Positions 34,333-43,163 are shown, counted from the stretch's first letter. The stretch: DNA of 64,000 nt from Ornithinibacillus gellani (GCF_003730295.1 NZ_QTSZ01000007.1:44965-108964), one strand, 5' to 3'. Numbers and translations: made by a program. The notes: generated by a model from the letters alone, not told the origin.

Positions 34333-34495
34333 CTTCTTATTCAGAGAGGTGGAGGGACTTGGCCCGACGATACCTCGGCAGCGGACTTTTTATAAGTACT
34401 GTGCTAATTCCAACAAGCAAATGCTTGGTAAATAAGAAGAGTGCGCGGATAGAATGCAAATCTCTTCTTTTTACAGGAAGGGATTTTTCTTTTGG
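34333..34495 (+). ncRNA. SAM-I (S-box) riboswitch, first of two
   Basis: Aptamer 34333-34440, with P1 CTTCTTAT (34333-34340) and ATAAGAAG (34432-34439), core GAGAGGTGGAGGGACTTGGCC, then TACCTCGGCAGC and GTGCTAATTCC. The expression platform has a terminator with stem AAATCTCTTC (34458-34467) and GAAGGGATTT (34477-34486), then T-rich sequence; P1 3' strand can pair instead with CTCTTCTT as antiterminator. SAM binding should stop transcription. Confidence 0.93.
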
Positions 34496-34568
34496 TCATA
34501 TGAACAAAAATTTTAACGAAGTATCATAAACTTCGTATCAATCTCAAAAACAATTGCATATTGATTTA

Positions 34569-34739
34569 CTTCTTATCCAGAGAGGTGGAGGGACTGGCCC
34601 AATGATACCTCGGCAACGGCTTTTTATAAAAGCAACGTGCCAATTCCAGCAAGCAATCGCTTGAAAGATAAGAAGAGGACGTAAGTGTATTCGTGTAATG
34701 CCTCTTCTTATCGTAATAGAAAGAAGGGGCATTTTTTTA
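34569..34739 (+). ncRNA. SAM-I (S-box) riboswitch, second of two
   Basis: P1 CTTCTTATC (34569-34577) with GATAAGAAG (34667-34675), core GAGAGGTGGAGGGACTGGCCC, ATACCTCGGCAAC and GTGCCAATTCC. The terminator is ATGCCTCTTCTT (34698-34709) with AAGAAGGGGCAT (34721-34732), then a T run; antiterminator uses GATAAGAAGAGG/CCTCTTCTTATC. It lies 25 bp before metN and is complete on its own. Confidence 0.95.
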
Positions 34740-34763
34740 TTGCAAAGGAAAGGAATGATATAG

Positions 34764-35795
34764 ATGATTACATTTGAAAATGTCACAAAGGTTTATCAAA
34801 GTCCGACGGCAGAGGTGAAGGCGCTGGATCAGGTTGATTTACATATCGAAAAGGGGGAAATCTATGGTGTGATTGGGTTCAGTGGAGCGGGTAAAAGTTC
34901 GTTAATCCGTTGTGTGAACCTATTGGAACGTCCCACTTCAGGAAAGGTTATTGTCAATTCTCAGGATTTATTGGCTTTATCACCGAAGGAATTACGGAAA
35001 GCAAAAAGCGATATTGGAATGATTTTTCAGCATTTTAATTTATTAAATTCAAAAACGGTCTTCACCAATGTTGCGATGCCGCTTCTATTGGCAAAAAAGC
35101 CCAAGGATGAAATTAAACAAAGGGTGCAGGAGCTGTTGGATTTCGTTGGATTGGCGGATAAGGCGGATAGCTATCCAGATCAGTTATCAGGTGGACAGAA
35201 GCAGCGGGTTGGTATAGCGAGGGCATTGGCTACGCAGCCTTCCATCCTGCTCTGTGATGAAGCCACATCCGCCCTGGATCCGGAAACGACAAATGCCATC
35301 TTACAGCTACTGAAAAAAATCAATGAACAATACGATATTACGATTCTAATCATTACCCATGAAATGAGCGTAATTCGGGAAATTTGCGATAAGGTTGCGG
35401 TGATTGATCACGGAAAGGTAGTGGAAGCTGGTACCGTGTTTGACGTATTTTCCCAGCCACAAACAAAGGTCGCTCGGAACTTTGTTAAAACTGTAATGCA
35501 TGATGATATTCCAGATTCCATTTATCAGCTGCTTGAAACGCAGGATGAAGCCAACCGGATTTATCGAATCGTCTTCGTTGGGGAATCAGCGGGAGCCCCC
35601 CTCTTATCACAAATTGCCAAACATTATCCCGTAGAAATCAATGTTTTGTTTGGAAGTATTACTGAACTGCAGGGAACGCCATTTGGAAATTTAATCGTGC
35701 AGTTTAAAGGGGAAGATAAAGAAATTCAACGTGTCATCATGCATATCAACCAGCAAAAGGTTGCAGTGAAGGAGGTATTTGAACATGTTAGTTGA
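34764..35795 (+). CDS. metN: Methionine ABC transporter ATP-binding protein MetN
   Basis: A 343-aa ABC ATPase with Walker A GFSGAGKSS at about 38-46, LSGGQKQR at about 141-148, LLCDEATSALD as Walker B, and a C-terminal NIL domain (about 265-343) that binds methionine and gives trans-inhibition in known MetNI. It is the first gene of the metNIQ operon behind two S-boxes. It overlaps metI by 11 bp. Confidence 0.96.
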   Translation: MITFENVTKVYQSPTAEVKALDQVDLHIEKGEIYGVIGFSGAGKSSLIRCVNLLERPTSGKVIVNSQDLLALSPKELRKAKSDIGMIFQHFNLLNSKTVFTNVAMPLLLAKKPKDEIKQRVQELLDFVGLADKADSYPDQLSGGQKQRVGIARALATQPSILLCDEATSALDPETTNAILQLLKKINEQYDITILIITHEMSVIREICDKVAVIDHGKVVEAGTVFDVFSQPQTKVARNFVKTVMHDDIPDSIYQLLETQDEANRIYRIVFVGESAGAPLLSQIAKHYPVEINVLFGSITELQGTPFGNLIVQFKGEDKEIQRVIMHINQQKVAVKEVFEHVS

Positions 35796-36435
35796 ATGGC
35801 CACAAATTGTGGAAGCTTTATGGGAAACATTGATTATGGTTTCATTTTCCTTATTATTTTCGGTTGTGATTGGATTACCACTCGGAATTTTATTGGTCAT
35901 TACGAGAAAGGGTCATTTATTGGAAAATACTTTTGTATTCAATGTGCTCAATGGTATTGTCAATATATTTCGATCTGTTCCATTCATCATCCTAATGGTT
36001 GCTGTCATTCCATTTACCCGGCTTGTCGTTGGTACATCCATTGGCACAGCAGCTGCAATTGTTCCAATGGTATTATACGCGGGTCCATATATTGCTAGAT
36101 TAATAGAAAATTCGTTGTTGGAGGTAGACCCGGGTGTGATGGAGGCGGCACAGGCAATGGGAGCAACACCAAGACAAATTATTACCAAGTTTTTAATTCC
36201 AGAAGCACTCAGTTCATTGTTGCTCGGTTTAACGATTGCCACCATTGGCCTTGTTGGCGCATCTGCAATGGCTGGCGCAGTTGGTGGCGGAGGGCTTGGA
36301 GATTTAGCAATCACATTTGGCTATCAACGCTTTGATACCATCGTTCTGCTCATCACGGTAGGAATCTTAATCCTTATGGTACAGGGGCTTCAATCAGCGG
36401 GAAATATTTTATCTAAAAAAATTAGAAGAAGATAA
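35785..36435 (+). CDS. metI: Methionine ABC transporter permease MetI
   Basis: A 216-aa permease with five to six membrane segments and the EAA-type loop (ALLEVDPG...EAAQAMGATPRQIITKFLIPEAL) that docks with MetN. Start: ATG 35785 with GGAGGT nine bases upstream; an in-frame TTG just before is possible. It overlaps the metN end, consistent with translational coupling, and is 16 bp from metQ. Confidence 0.95.
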   Translation: MLVEWPQIVEALWETLIMVSFSLLFSVVIGLPLGILLVITRKGHLLENTFVFNVLNGIVNIFRSVPFIILMVAVIPFTRLVVGTSIGTAAAIVPMVLYAGPYIARLIENSLLEVDPGVMEAAQAMGATPRQIITKFLIPEALSSLLLGLTIATIGLVGASAMAGAVGGGGLGDLAITFGYQRFDTIVLLITVGILILMVQGLQSAGNILSKKIRRR

Positions 36436-36451
36436 AGGAGTGTTTTGGGAT

Positions 36452-37270
36452 ATGAAAAAGTTATTACTCGGTTTATTGATTGTTACAGTAGCATTGGTCG
36501 GGACAGCTTGCTCCAGCAGTAAGGCAGCTTCCAAGGTGAAAATTGGAATAAGTGGCTCGGATACTACAGTTTGGGATTATGTATCGAAGCAGGCGAAGGA
36601 AGAAGGCATAAATATTGAAATTGTCCGTTTCTCTGACTATGTTCAGCCGAATATGGCATTAGCAGCAGGAGAGATTGATGCCAATGCATTCCAGACAGTT
36701 TCTTATTTTGACGCTTTCATTAAGGAGCATGATTTGGACCTCGTTCCAATCGGGACAACGGTGATTGCACCAATGGGGCTATATTCTGAAAAACATGATG
36801 ATGTATCAGATATTCCCGAGGGAGGAACCATCGCTTTAGCAAATGAGGCAACAAATATGGGCCGAGGATTACTACTATTGCAGGAAGCAGGTCTAATTCA
36901 ATTGGAGGAAGGCTTTGATGGCAATGGTGCACTCGATAAGATTGTTGAAAATCCTAAAAATCTCAAATTTGAATTACTCGTTGCTGCACAAACCCCTCGT
37001 GTATTACCGGATGTAGATGCTTCTATTATTAATAACGGGATTGCGGTTGATGCAGGATTTAGTCCATTGGATGATGCTATTTTTCACGAGGATGAAACAG
37101 CGACGCCATATATTAATATCATCGCAACGCAGGCCAAGGACAAAGATGATGAGGTGTTAAATAAAATCGTTGATATTTATCAATCAGATGATGTGAAGGA
37201 TTTTATCATTGAGGAATACAAAGGAAACTCTATTCCGACATTTGTACCCCTCAGCAATATCGGACATTAA
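36452..37270 (+). CDS. metQ: Methionine-binding lipoprotein MetQ
   Basis: A 272-aa NlpA-family lipoprotein. The signal peptide MKKLLLGLLIVTVALVGTAC has lipobox Cys20; the mature part has the family's VKIGISGSDTTVWDYV and GEIDANAFQTVSYFD motifs. It captures methionine (D- or L-) outside the membrane for MetNI. ATG 36452 has AAGGAG about 11 bases upstream. The M20 peptidase gene follows 36 bp later. Confidence 0.95.
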   Translation: MKKLLLGLLIVTVALVGTACSSSKAASKVKIGISGSDTTVWDYVSKQAKEEGINIEIVRFSDYVQPNMALAAGEIDANAFQTVSYFDAFIKEHDLDLVPIGTTVIAPMGLYSEKHDDVSDIPEGGTIALANEATNMGRGLLLLQEAGLIQLEEGFDGNGALDKIVENPKNLKFELLVAAQTPRVLPDVDASIINNGIAVDAGFSPLDDAIFHEDETATPYINIIATQAKDKDDEVLNKIVDIYQSDDVKDFIIEEYKGNSIPTFVPLSNIGH

Positions 37271-37306
37271 TTATAAATGAATAAAAATATAAGGGAGATG
37301 AAGGGT

Positions 37307-38515
37307 ATGACAATAGTTGTAGACGGGTTGGAGCAAATTAAAAAGGAAATCATTGCGGATATTGAGCAAAAGCAGGAGAAGTACATTGCAATTAGTCATG
37401 ATATTCATGACCATCCGGAGATCGGAAACCAGGAATATCGCGCAGCATCGCTGTTGACAAAAACATTGGCAGATGAAGGTTTTCATGTTGACAAAGGGGT
37501 AGCCGGACATGAAACAGCTTTTTTAGCCAGAAAAAAAGGTAAGAAACCTGGATTAACAATAGGCTTCTTAGCTGAATACGATGCGCTTCCGGAAATTGGT
37601 CATGCATGTGGGCATAATATCATTGGCACAACAAGTGTTGCAGCTGCAGTTGCATTAAGTCAGGTGATAGATGAAGTTGGCGGTGAGCTGGTTGTCCTTG
37701 GAACACCTGCAGAAGAGGGCGGACCGAATGGTAGTGCGAAAGGAAGCTTTGTAAAGGCAGGATTGGTAAAGGATATTGATGCGGCAATTATGGTGCACCC
37801 AGCTGCTGAAACGAGTCTGACAGGACCGAGCTTAGCCGTCGATCCACTCGATTTTGAATTCTTTGGAAAGCCAGCTCATGCATCTGCACATCCAGATAAA
37901 GGTATCAATGCATTGGACGGCGTGATCCAGCTTTTCAATGGAATTAATGCACTGCGTCAGCATCTTCCTTCTGATGTTCGTATTCACGGTATTATTACAG
38001 ATGGCGGAGATGCGCCAAACATTGTTCCAGAATATGCAAAAGCAAGATTCTTCATCCGGGCAGCGACGAGAACGGTGCTAAATGAAACGTCGGAAAAAAT
38101 AAAGAAGGTTGCAGAAGGCGCATCCTTAACAACAGGAGCAAGGGTAAAGATTTCTGCTTTTCAAAATGAAGTCGATAACTTTATCCAAAATGACCGATTT
38201 GATCAAGTATTTAAAGAGGTTATCGAAGGACTGGGAGAAACGGTAAGCACGAGAAAGAAAGAGGCTCTTGGCTCCACCGACTGCGGGAATATTAGTCAGG
38301 TGCTTCCAACCATTCACCCACATATCAAAATTGGACCAAGTGATTTAATCGGGCATACCGTGCCATTTCGGGAAGCTGCCCGATCCAAAAAAGGCGATGA
38401 AGCATTGATTACAGGGGCGAAAGGAATTGCATTAACCATTTTACAGCTTCTAACCAATGATGCTATTTATCAAGAAATTAGACAGGAATTTGAAGATAGA
38501 AAGCAAGCAGAATAA
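37307..38515 (+). CDS. M20 family metallopeptidase/amidohydrolase
   Basis: A 402-aa M20D-type amidohydrolase (AbgB/PatB-like). Metal-site stretches: EYDALPEIGHACGHN, TPAEEGGPNGSAKGSF, and STDCGNISQVLPTIHPH near the C terminus; FGKPAHASAHPDKGINALDG is in the lid domain. It is the last gene of the metNIQ operon and thus under SAM control. This context suggests release of methionine from an N-acyl or peptide derivative imported by MetNIQ, which is inference. Start: ATG 37307 after AAGGGAG. Confidence 0.9.
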   Translation: MTIVVDGLEQIKKEIIADIEQKQEKYIAISHDIHDHPEIGNQEYRAASLLTKTLADEGFHVDKGVAGHETAFLARKKGKKPGLTIGFLAEYDALPEIGHACGHNIIGTTSVAAAVALSQVIDEVGGELVVLGTPAEEGGPNGSAKGSFVKAGLVKDIDAAIMVHPAAETSLTGPSLAVDPLDFEFFGKPAHASAHPDKGINALDGVIQLFNGINALRQHLPSDVRIHGIITDGGDAPNIVPEYAKARFFIRAATRTVLNETSEKIKKVAEGASLTTGARVKISAFQNEVDNFIQNDRFDQVFKEVIEGLGETVSTRKKEALGSTDCGNISQVLPTIHPHIKIGPSDLIGHTVPFREAARSKKGDEALITGAKGIALTILQLLTNDAIYQEIRQEFEDRKQAE

Positions 38516-38523
38516 TAGGTAAA

Positions 38524-38561
38524 AAGGACTTGGGACGCAAGATTTTCCCAAGTTCTTTTTT
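38524..38561 (+). terminator. Terminator after the met operon
   Basis: Stem GGACTTGGG (38526-38534) with CCCAAGTTC (38547-38555), with six T directly downstream. Confidence 0.85.
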
Positions 38562-38641
38562 GGGGAAAAATAATTAACGATAAGGCTATAGTTTTTGTTG
38601 ACACGGAAAATAAAATATTGTATATTATAAAATGTTGCTAC

Positions 38642-38734
38642 GGAGGTATACCCAAGTCTGGCTGAAGGGATCGGTCTTGAAAACCGACAGGCGGGTCAAA
38701 CCGCGCGGGGGTTCGAATCCCTCTACCTCCTCCA
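38642..38734 (+). tRNA. tRNA-Ser (anticodon UGA)
   Basis: Class II tRNA with a long variable arm. Acceptor GGAGGTA (38642-38648) pairs with TACCTCC (38724-38730); anticodon stem CGGTC-TTGAAA-...ACCG gives UGA; the T arm is GGGGGTTCGAATCCC. CCA is encoded (38732-38734). The discriminator base is U (38731), where G is usual in bacterial tRNA-Ser. Confidence 0.96.
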
Positions 38735-38765
38735 TTTTTTAAAAGCGCATAATAATTGGAGATAT

Positions 38766-38799
38766 AAAAACCGCTACGGCTTAGGCTGCAGCGGTTTTT
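38766..38799. terminator. Bidirectional terminator after tRNA-Ser
   Basis: AAAAACCGCT (38766-38775) with AGCGGTTTTT (38790-38799), perfect ten-base arms with T on either strand. It serves tRNA-Ser and the convergent gene at 38830. Confidence 0.85.
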
Positions 38800-38829
38800 A
38801 GTTTAAAAGGAGATATGCCCCTGGTTGTC

Positions 38830-39156
38830 TCAAGCGTTAGCAGTTTGTTGGGCATGTAATGTTTCAATCATGCCATAAAATGCGTAGTAAAAGGAATCTG
38901 GCGCAATCAGGCGGAAATGCCCAACCTCAGCAGTATCGAATTGAAATGTCGCTTCGAGTAGCCGATAGGTTGAATATGCATAGAAGCAAAAATAAGTGTA
39001 ATCGAATTTAGGCATTTTTTCATGAATGACAGCAATCTCATCTTTGTACAAATCCATATTTCGATTGGCCTCTTCAATTAATGGCTGTAAATCTGATAAA
39101 TCCACTTCAAGTAATAAATCATTTTTTTCCATGCGAATTTGAGCCACTTGTTTCAT
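38830..39156 (-). CDS. Hypothetical protein
   Basis: A cytoplasmic protein of about 108 aa, not recognised. It begins MKQVAQIRMEKNDLLLEVDLSDLQPLIEEA and has an aromatic-rich middle (DYTYFCFYAYSTYRLLEA). No membrane segment, metal motif or repeat is seen. Start: ATG 39156 with GAGG eight bases upstream; ATG 39183 is an alternative. It lies downstream of the small alarmone synthetase gene in the same direction with an 87-bp gap and may share its transcript. Codon use looks normal. Confidence 0.75.
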   Translation of the reverse strand: MKQVAQIRMEKNDLLLEVDLSDLQPLIEEANRNMDLYKDEIAVIHEKMPKFDYTYFCFYAYSTYRLLEATFQFDTAEVGHFRLIAPDSFYYAFYGMIETLHAQQTANA

Positions 39157-39243
39157 CCTTTCCATCCTCGGATATGTTTTCATCCCTACTATAGCTTAAT
39201 TACGCACATGTTTCGGTGATGCATATCACACGGATGGAATGAT

Positions 39244-39996
39244 TTAGGAGAGATCTTCTTGATCCATAAACGTTTTTAAAATGTTCATGGGAAGATGAAT
39301 TTTTTCATTATTGATTTCCAAGATAGGACTATCCTCCACATGTTGGAGCTGTTTGATTTCATTAATTTCTTTATGGAGTTCTTCCATTCGATGATCCAGT
39401 TGATTTACGATTGCAGCGGTTTCCTGCAGCTCCTGCAATAAATGATCGGGTACGGCTTTATTATATTTATAAAATATTTTATGCTCCAGGCTCGCCCAGA
39501 AATCCATTGCAACCGTGCGAATCTGAATTTCTACAAAGACATTTTCTTCCCGATCAGACATAAATACTGGAACGGAAACGATTAGATGCAGACTTTGGTA
39601 ACCATTTGGCTTTGGATTTTTTATATAATCCTTACAAGTAACGAGGGTTACGTCTTTTTGCTTTTGAATCATTTCACTTAGTCGATAAATATCGGAGACG
39701 AACGAGCATACAACTCGAAAACCGACAATATCATGGATATGATGTTTGACGGAATCCAGTGACATATTTAAATTTTTGCGATACATTTTTTGAATAATAC
39801 TTTCGGGTGTTTTGATTCGTGATTTAATATGTTCAATTGGATTATAATCATGAAAATGCTGAAATTCTTCCTGTAAAATCATCAGCTTCGTATTCATTTC
39901 ATCCAAGCCAAATTTATATGTCATCATAAATCGGGTCATTTCTTCTTTAAATTGTTTGATGCGCTGTAATTGGAGTTGATCCTGTTCTATTGCCAT
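39244..39996 (-). CDS. Small alarmone synthetase (RelP/RelQ type)
   Basis: A 250-aa single-domain (p)ppGpp synthetase. The RelA/SpoT synthetase domain at about 60-190 has HHIHDIVGFRVVCSFVSDIY, NPKPNGYQSLHLIVSVP and VEIQIRTVAMDFWASLEHKI, including the conserved Gln-Ile-Arg-Thr. No hydrolase or ACT domain is present. Flanking helices (1-45, 195-225) probably mediate oligomers. It makes alarmones from ATP and GTP/GDP under stress. RelP versus RelQ cannot be decided by inspection. Confidence 0.92.
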   Translation of the reverse strand: MAIEQDQLQLQRIKQFKEEMTRFMMTYKFGLDEMNTKLMILQEEFQHFHDYNPIEHIKSRIKTPESIIQKMYRKNLNMSLDSVKHHIHDIVGFRVVCSFVSDIYRLSEMIQKQKDVTLVTCKDYIKNPKPNGYQSLHLIVSVPVFMSDREENVFVEIQIRTVAMDFWASLEHKIFYKYNKAVPDHLLQELQETAAIVNQLDHRMEELHKEINEIKQLQHVEDSPILEINNEKIHLPMNILKTFMDQEDLS

Positions 39997-40101
39997 TGGT
40001 GAAACCTTCTTTCTTCCATTCTATATGTATATTATAAGTCAGCCCGTGAATAAAAAACTACTGAAAAACCGTTTCAGTCAGATGCTGGACTTAATAGGTG
40101 C

Positions 40102-40130
40102 TTGACAATTTGGAATATACAGCATATGAT
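40102..40130 (+). promoter_or_regulatory. Sigma-A promoter for the proC leader
   Basis: Consensus -35 TTGACA (40102-40107), 17-bp spacer, -10 TATGAT (40125-40130). Confidence 0.85.
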
Positions 40131-40136
40131 AACAAA

Positions 40137-40386
40137 CAATATCTAAATCGATAGACGATGATAAGGCTAGTAGCAATCTATGCGACCGAAAAGAGATGGG
40201 GATTCACCGGCTGAAAGATTCCCTCGTGTACAGCAATTGTGAACCTACCTTGGAGTCATTGGCAAAACCAATCGCAGACAGCTGCGTTATCAATGAAAGT
40301 GGGCATCTTTCGGGATGTCAAATTAGGTGGTACCACGGAAACTCATTTCGTCCTTTTATTTGGATGGAGTGGGTATTTTTTATTTT
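40137..40386 (+). ncRNA. Proline T-box leader of proC
   Basis: Stem I from about 40185, a proline specifier CCU at 40244-40246 (GTGAACCTACC), T-box AGGTGGTACCACGG at 40325-40338, and terminator ACTCATTtCGTCC (40341-40353) with GGAtGGAGTGGGT (40362-40374), then T-rich sequence. Uncharged tRNA-Pro should turn on proC. Confidence 0.9.
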
Positions 40387-40404
40387 GGAGAGGAGAGAAT
40401 GGAT

Positions 40405-41211
40405 ATGAAGATGGTGTTTATTGGTGCTGGTTCCATGGCTGAGGCGATGATTGCAGGAATCATCCAATCTGGTTTTGTCTCCAGGGAGCAAATTTTAGTA
40501 ACGAATAAGCAAAATGGTGATCGTTTGACCTATTTACAGGAAACCTATGGTGTAACTATTTTTAAGGATAGGGAAATCATTCGTGATGCATCCATCGTTA
40601 TTCTTTCTACTAAGCCTTATGATATGCAGGATGCAATTGCAGAAACGAAGGATTATATTTTACCGGATCAGCTTGTGTTATCTGTTATTGCTGGGATGGA
40701 AACAGGCTATATTGGCAAGTTATTAGGTGATCAGCATGCGGTTGTTCGTGCGATGCCGAATACATCTGCCTCCATCGGGCAGTCTGCCACAGCAATAGCT
40801 CCAGGAGAATATGCGACAGAGGCACATATGCAGCTGGCAGAAACATTATTTCAGACGATTGGCGAAACGGTTCGAATAGAGGAATCATTGATGCATGCGG
40901 TGACAAGTGTTTCCGGAAGCGGCCCGGCGTATTTTTATTACATGGTGGAAGCGTTGGAACAAGCAGCAGAGGAACTGGGACTACAAGGCAAAATAGCCAA
41001 GGATTTAATTATCCAAACCATTATTGGCGCTGGAGAGATGCTGAAGCAGACAAATGAACCTGCAGCTGTGCTCCGTGAAAAAATTACCAGTCCAAACGGA
41101 ACGACGGAGGCTGGGATACGTACATTGGAAGCACAGTATTTTCAAGAAGCAATAGTTGCTTGTGTAAAGCAAGCTTGCCAAAGATCAATGGAGCTGGGCA
41201 AAATAGAATAA
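40405..41211 (+). CDS. proC: Pyrroline-5-carboxylate reductase
   Basis: A 268-aa NAD(P)H-dependent enzyme for the last step of proline synthesis. The dinucleotide fold begins MKMVFIGAGSMAEAMIAG; the signature VSGSGPAYFYYMVEAL is at about 166-181 and TSPNGTTEAGI near the C terminus. Start: ATG 40405 is well spaced from GGAG; ATG 40399 is an alternative. Its proline T-box implies it serves protein synthesis rather than osmoprotection. Confidence 0.96.
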   Translation: MKMVFIGAGSMAEAMIAGIIQSGFVSREQILVTNKQNGDRLTYLQETYGVTIFKDREIIRDASIVILSTKPYDMQDAIAETKDYILPDQLVLSVIAGMETGYIGKLLGDQHAVVRAMPNTSASIGQSATAIAPGEYATEAHMQLAETLFQTIGETVRIEESLMHAVTSVSGSGPAYFYYMVEALEQAAEELGLQGKIAKDLIIQTIIGAGEMLKQTNEPAAVLREKITSPNGTTEAGIRTLEAQYFQEAIVACVKQACQRSMELGKIE

Positions 41212-41233
41212 TGTTCAGAAAGGGGCTCCTATT

Positions 41234-41524
41234 ATGCCAAAGTGTGCCCATTGTGACAGACAGTGGCGTTATACGGAAACGTTGCAGCAACTTTTTTCCT
41301 TAAAATGCCCGGTATGTGGGAAAAAAAATTATCTAACTGCCAAATCGCGGAATTGGAATGGTATGTCCTCACTCCTTTATTTGCCAGTGATCATACTTAT
41401 ATTCATGTTCAGTGAACTATCTATAGTTGGTATGGTGTTCCTTGGTATCGGCCTTTTTCTCGTTAGCATGATGGTTCAGCCGCTCATGCTCGAGTTAAGC
41501 AAGGAAGAAGAACCGTTTGGATGA
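41234..41524 (+). CDS. Small CxxC-CxxC membrane protein (TIGR04104-like)
   Basis: A 96-aa protein with CAHC (4-7) and CPVC (25-28) in an N-terminal zinc-ribbon-like part, then two hydrophobic segments (about 44-63 and 65-84). The layout matches the 'cxxc_20_cxxc' family of unknown function. GAAAGGGG precedes the ATG. It is 22 bp downstream of proC. A paralogue-like gene with the same layout lies at 10537-10806. Confidence 0.85.
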   Translation: MPKCAHCDRQWRYTETLQQLFSLKCPVCGKKNYLTAKSRNWNGMSSLLYLPVIILIFMFSELSIVGMVFLGIGLFLVSMMVQPLMLELSKEEEPFG

Positions 41525-41525
41525 A

Positions 41526-41567
41526 AAAAAGGAGCTGATGCAATGATTCCATTACACGCTCCTTTTT
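41526..41567. terminator. Bidirectional terminator between the Cys-motif gene and dck
   Basis: AAAAAGGAGC (41526-41535) with GCTCCTTTTT (41558-41567), perfect 10-bp arms, serving the converging genes. Confidence 0.9.
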
Positions 41568-41572
41568 GGCTT

Positions 41573-42256
41573 TTATTTCATGAGTTCATGCCGTTTCCAA
41601 CTACGGGATTGACCAATAAAGTGGCCAATTTTTTCTAGAATAGGCTCGATGGACTGTTCTTGCTCCATCAAATCATAGTCAGAAATATTAATGCGCAAAA
41701 TTGGACAAGCATTAAAGTTATTAATCCAGTTTTGATACCGCTCGTACATTTCCTCCCAATAGGAAATGGGTGTTGTTTTTTCCATTTCTCTACCACGTAA
41801 TTGAATGCGACGAAGGATTTCATCGAAGGATCCCTCTAAATAAATCAATAAATCCGGATGCGGGAAAAATGGTGTCATAACCATCGCATCAAATAAATTG
41901 GTATAGGTTTCATAATCCGTTTTGGACATGGTGCCTTTTTCGTAATGCATCTTTGCGAAGATACCAGTATCTTCATAGATGGAGCGGTCTTGGATAAAAC
42001 CTCCACCATATTCAAAAATCTTTTTCTGCTCTTTGAAGCGTTCTGCCAGGAAGTAGATTTGCAGATGGAAGCTCCAGCGTTCGAAATCTGCATAAAAGTT
42101 TTCCAAATATGGATTGGCATCTACTTTTTCAAAGGAAGTTTTAAAGTTTAGTGCATCGGCTAATGCCTTGGTCATGGTTGATTTTCCAACGCCGACAGTC
42201 CCGGCAATCGTGATCACGCTGTCTTGTGGAATTTGGTACATATCTCTTACACTCAT
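41573..42256 (-). CDS. dck: Deoxyadenosine/deoxycytidine kinase
   Basis: A 227-aa deoxynucleoside kinase that phosphorylates dA and dC. P-loop GTVGVGKS is at about 19-26; the DRS motif is QDRSIYEDTGIFA, and the lid has RIQLRGREME. Start: ATG 42256 has AAGGGG nine bases upstream; ATG 42280, overlapping the dgk stop as ATGA, would add eight residues by coupling. It forms a pair with dgk, as in B. subtilis yaaF-yaaG. Confidence 0.93.
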   Translation of the reverse strand: MSVRDMYQIPQDSVITIAGTVGVGKSTMTKALADALNFKTSFEKVDANPYLENFYADFERWSFHLQIYFLAERFKEQKKIFEYGGGFIQDRSIYEDTGIFAKMHYEKGTMSKTDYETYTNLFDAMVMTPFFPHPDLLIYLEGSFDEILRRIQLRGREMEKTTPISYWEEMYERYQNWINNFNACPILRINISDYDLMEQEQSIEPILEKIGHFIGQSRSWKRHELMK

Positions 42257-42276
42257 AGATGTATTCCCCTTGTTAT

Positions 42277-42921
42277 TCATTTTGGCACCGCAGCACGTGG
42301 TTTTAAATAATCCTCCACCTGCGTAATAATTTGTTTTAAATCGTCCTGATGCTGAACAAAATCCAATTCATCGCCATTAATCCGAATGACAGGTATGTTT
42401 GGATGTAATCTCTCAAATTCATTCATATAATCCTCATAATCTGCCGCAAGCTGCTTCAGGTATGCGGGTTGAATGTTTTGTTCAATCTCTCTTCCGCGAA
42501 GCTGAATTCGTTTCAAAATGGTATCCAGGCTTGCATGCAAATAAATCATCATATTAGGAACGGGCATATCTGCCGTTAAAATCTGATAAATTTGTTTGTA
42601 TTTTTCGAGCTTGTCCGCTGGAAGTGTACGCTTCGCAAAAATCATGTTTTTCGATATATGATAATCAGCTATGACAGGTTTTTGGTTGTTTAAATAGTCA
42701 ACCTCAATGTCCTCCAGCTGTTTAAATCGGTTGCACAGAAAAAACATTTCCGTTTGAAAGCTCCATGCCTCAATTGATTCGTAAAATTTGCCGAGAAAAG
42801 GATTTTCCTCCACAATTTCCTTTAATAAATGGTACTGAAAATGGGTAGCCAGTTTTTTTGCTAAGGATGTTTTTCCAATACCTATTGGTCCTTCTATCGC
42901 TATAAATGGAACTTGTTCCAT
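42277..42921 (-). CDS. dgk: Deoxyguanosine kinase
   Basis: A 214-aa paralogue of Dck. P-loop EGPIGIGKTS is at 10-19, ADYHISKNMIFAKRTL replaces the Dck DRS region, as is typical of Dgk, and the lid is RIQLRGREIE. ATG 42921 follows GGAGG at seven bases. Purine deoxynucleoside salvage; cotranscribed with dck. Confidence 0.93.
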   Translation of the reverse strand: MEQVPFIAIEGPIGIGKTSLAKKLATHFQYHLLKEIVEENPFLGKFYESIEAWSFQTEMFFLCNRFKQLEDIEVDYLNNQKPVIADYHISKNMIFAKRTLPADKLEKYKQIYQILTADMPVPNMMIYLHASLDTILKRIQLRGREIEQNIQPAYLKQLAADYEDYMNEFERLHPNIPVIRINGDELDFVQHQDDLKQIITQVEDYLKPRAAVPK

Positions 42922-43059
42922 TCTGAAACCTCCAATCCATTCTTCCATCAACACAGATGTTTTTATTTTACCACAGTATGAAATGTCCTTCACCAAAAGA
43001 AATATCGCTTTAATTTTGGAATGGCTTTATTGTATAATAAAAACATTGCATATGTATTT

Positions 43060-43132
43060 GCCCTCGTAGCTCAGGGGATAGAGCGTTGGTTTCCTAAACC
43101 ATGCGTCGCAGGTTCGAATCCTGCCGAGGGCG
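43060..43132 (+). tRNA. tRNA-Arg (anticodon CCU)
   Basis: Acceptor GCCCTCG (43060-43066) pairs with CGAGGGC (43125-43131); anticodon loop TTCCTAA gives CCU, which reads AGG; T arm GCAGGTTCGAATCCTGC. CCA is not encoded. Confidence 0.96.
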
Positions 43133-43163
43133 CTTTTGTGTAGCAATTAATGATGTAAAAATG

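Noticed and set aside
40196..40408. Short plus-strand frames in the proC leader
   Set aside because: They fall within the T-box RNA, which explains the sequence.
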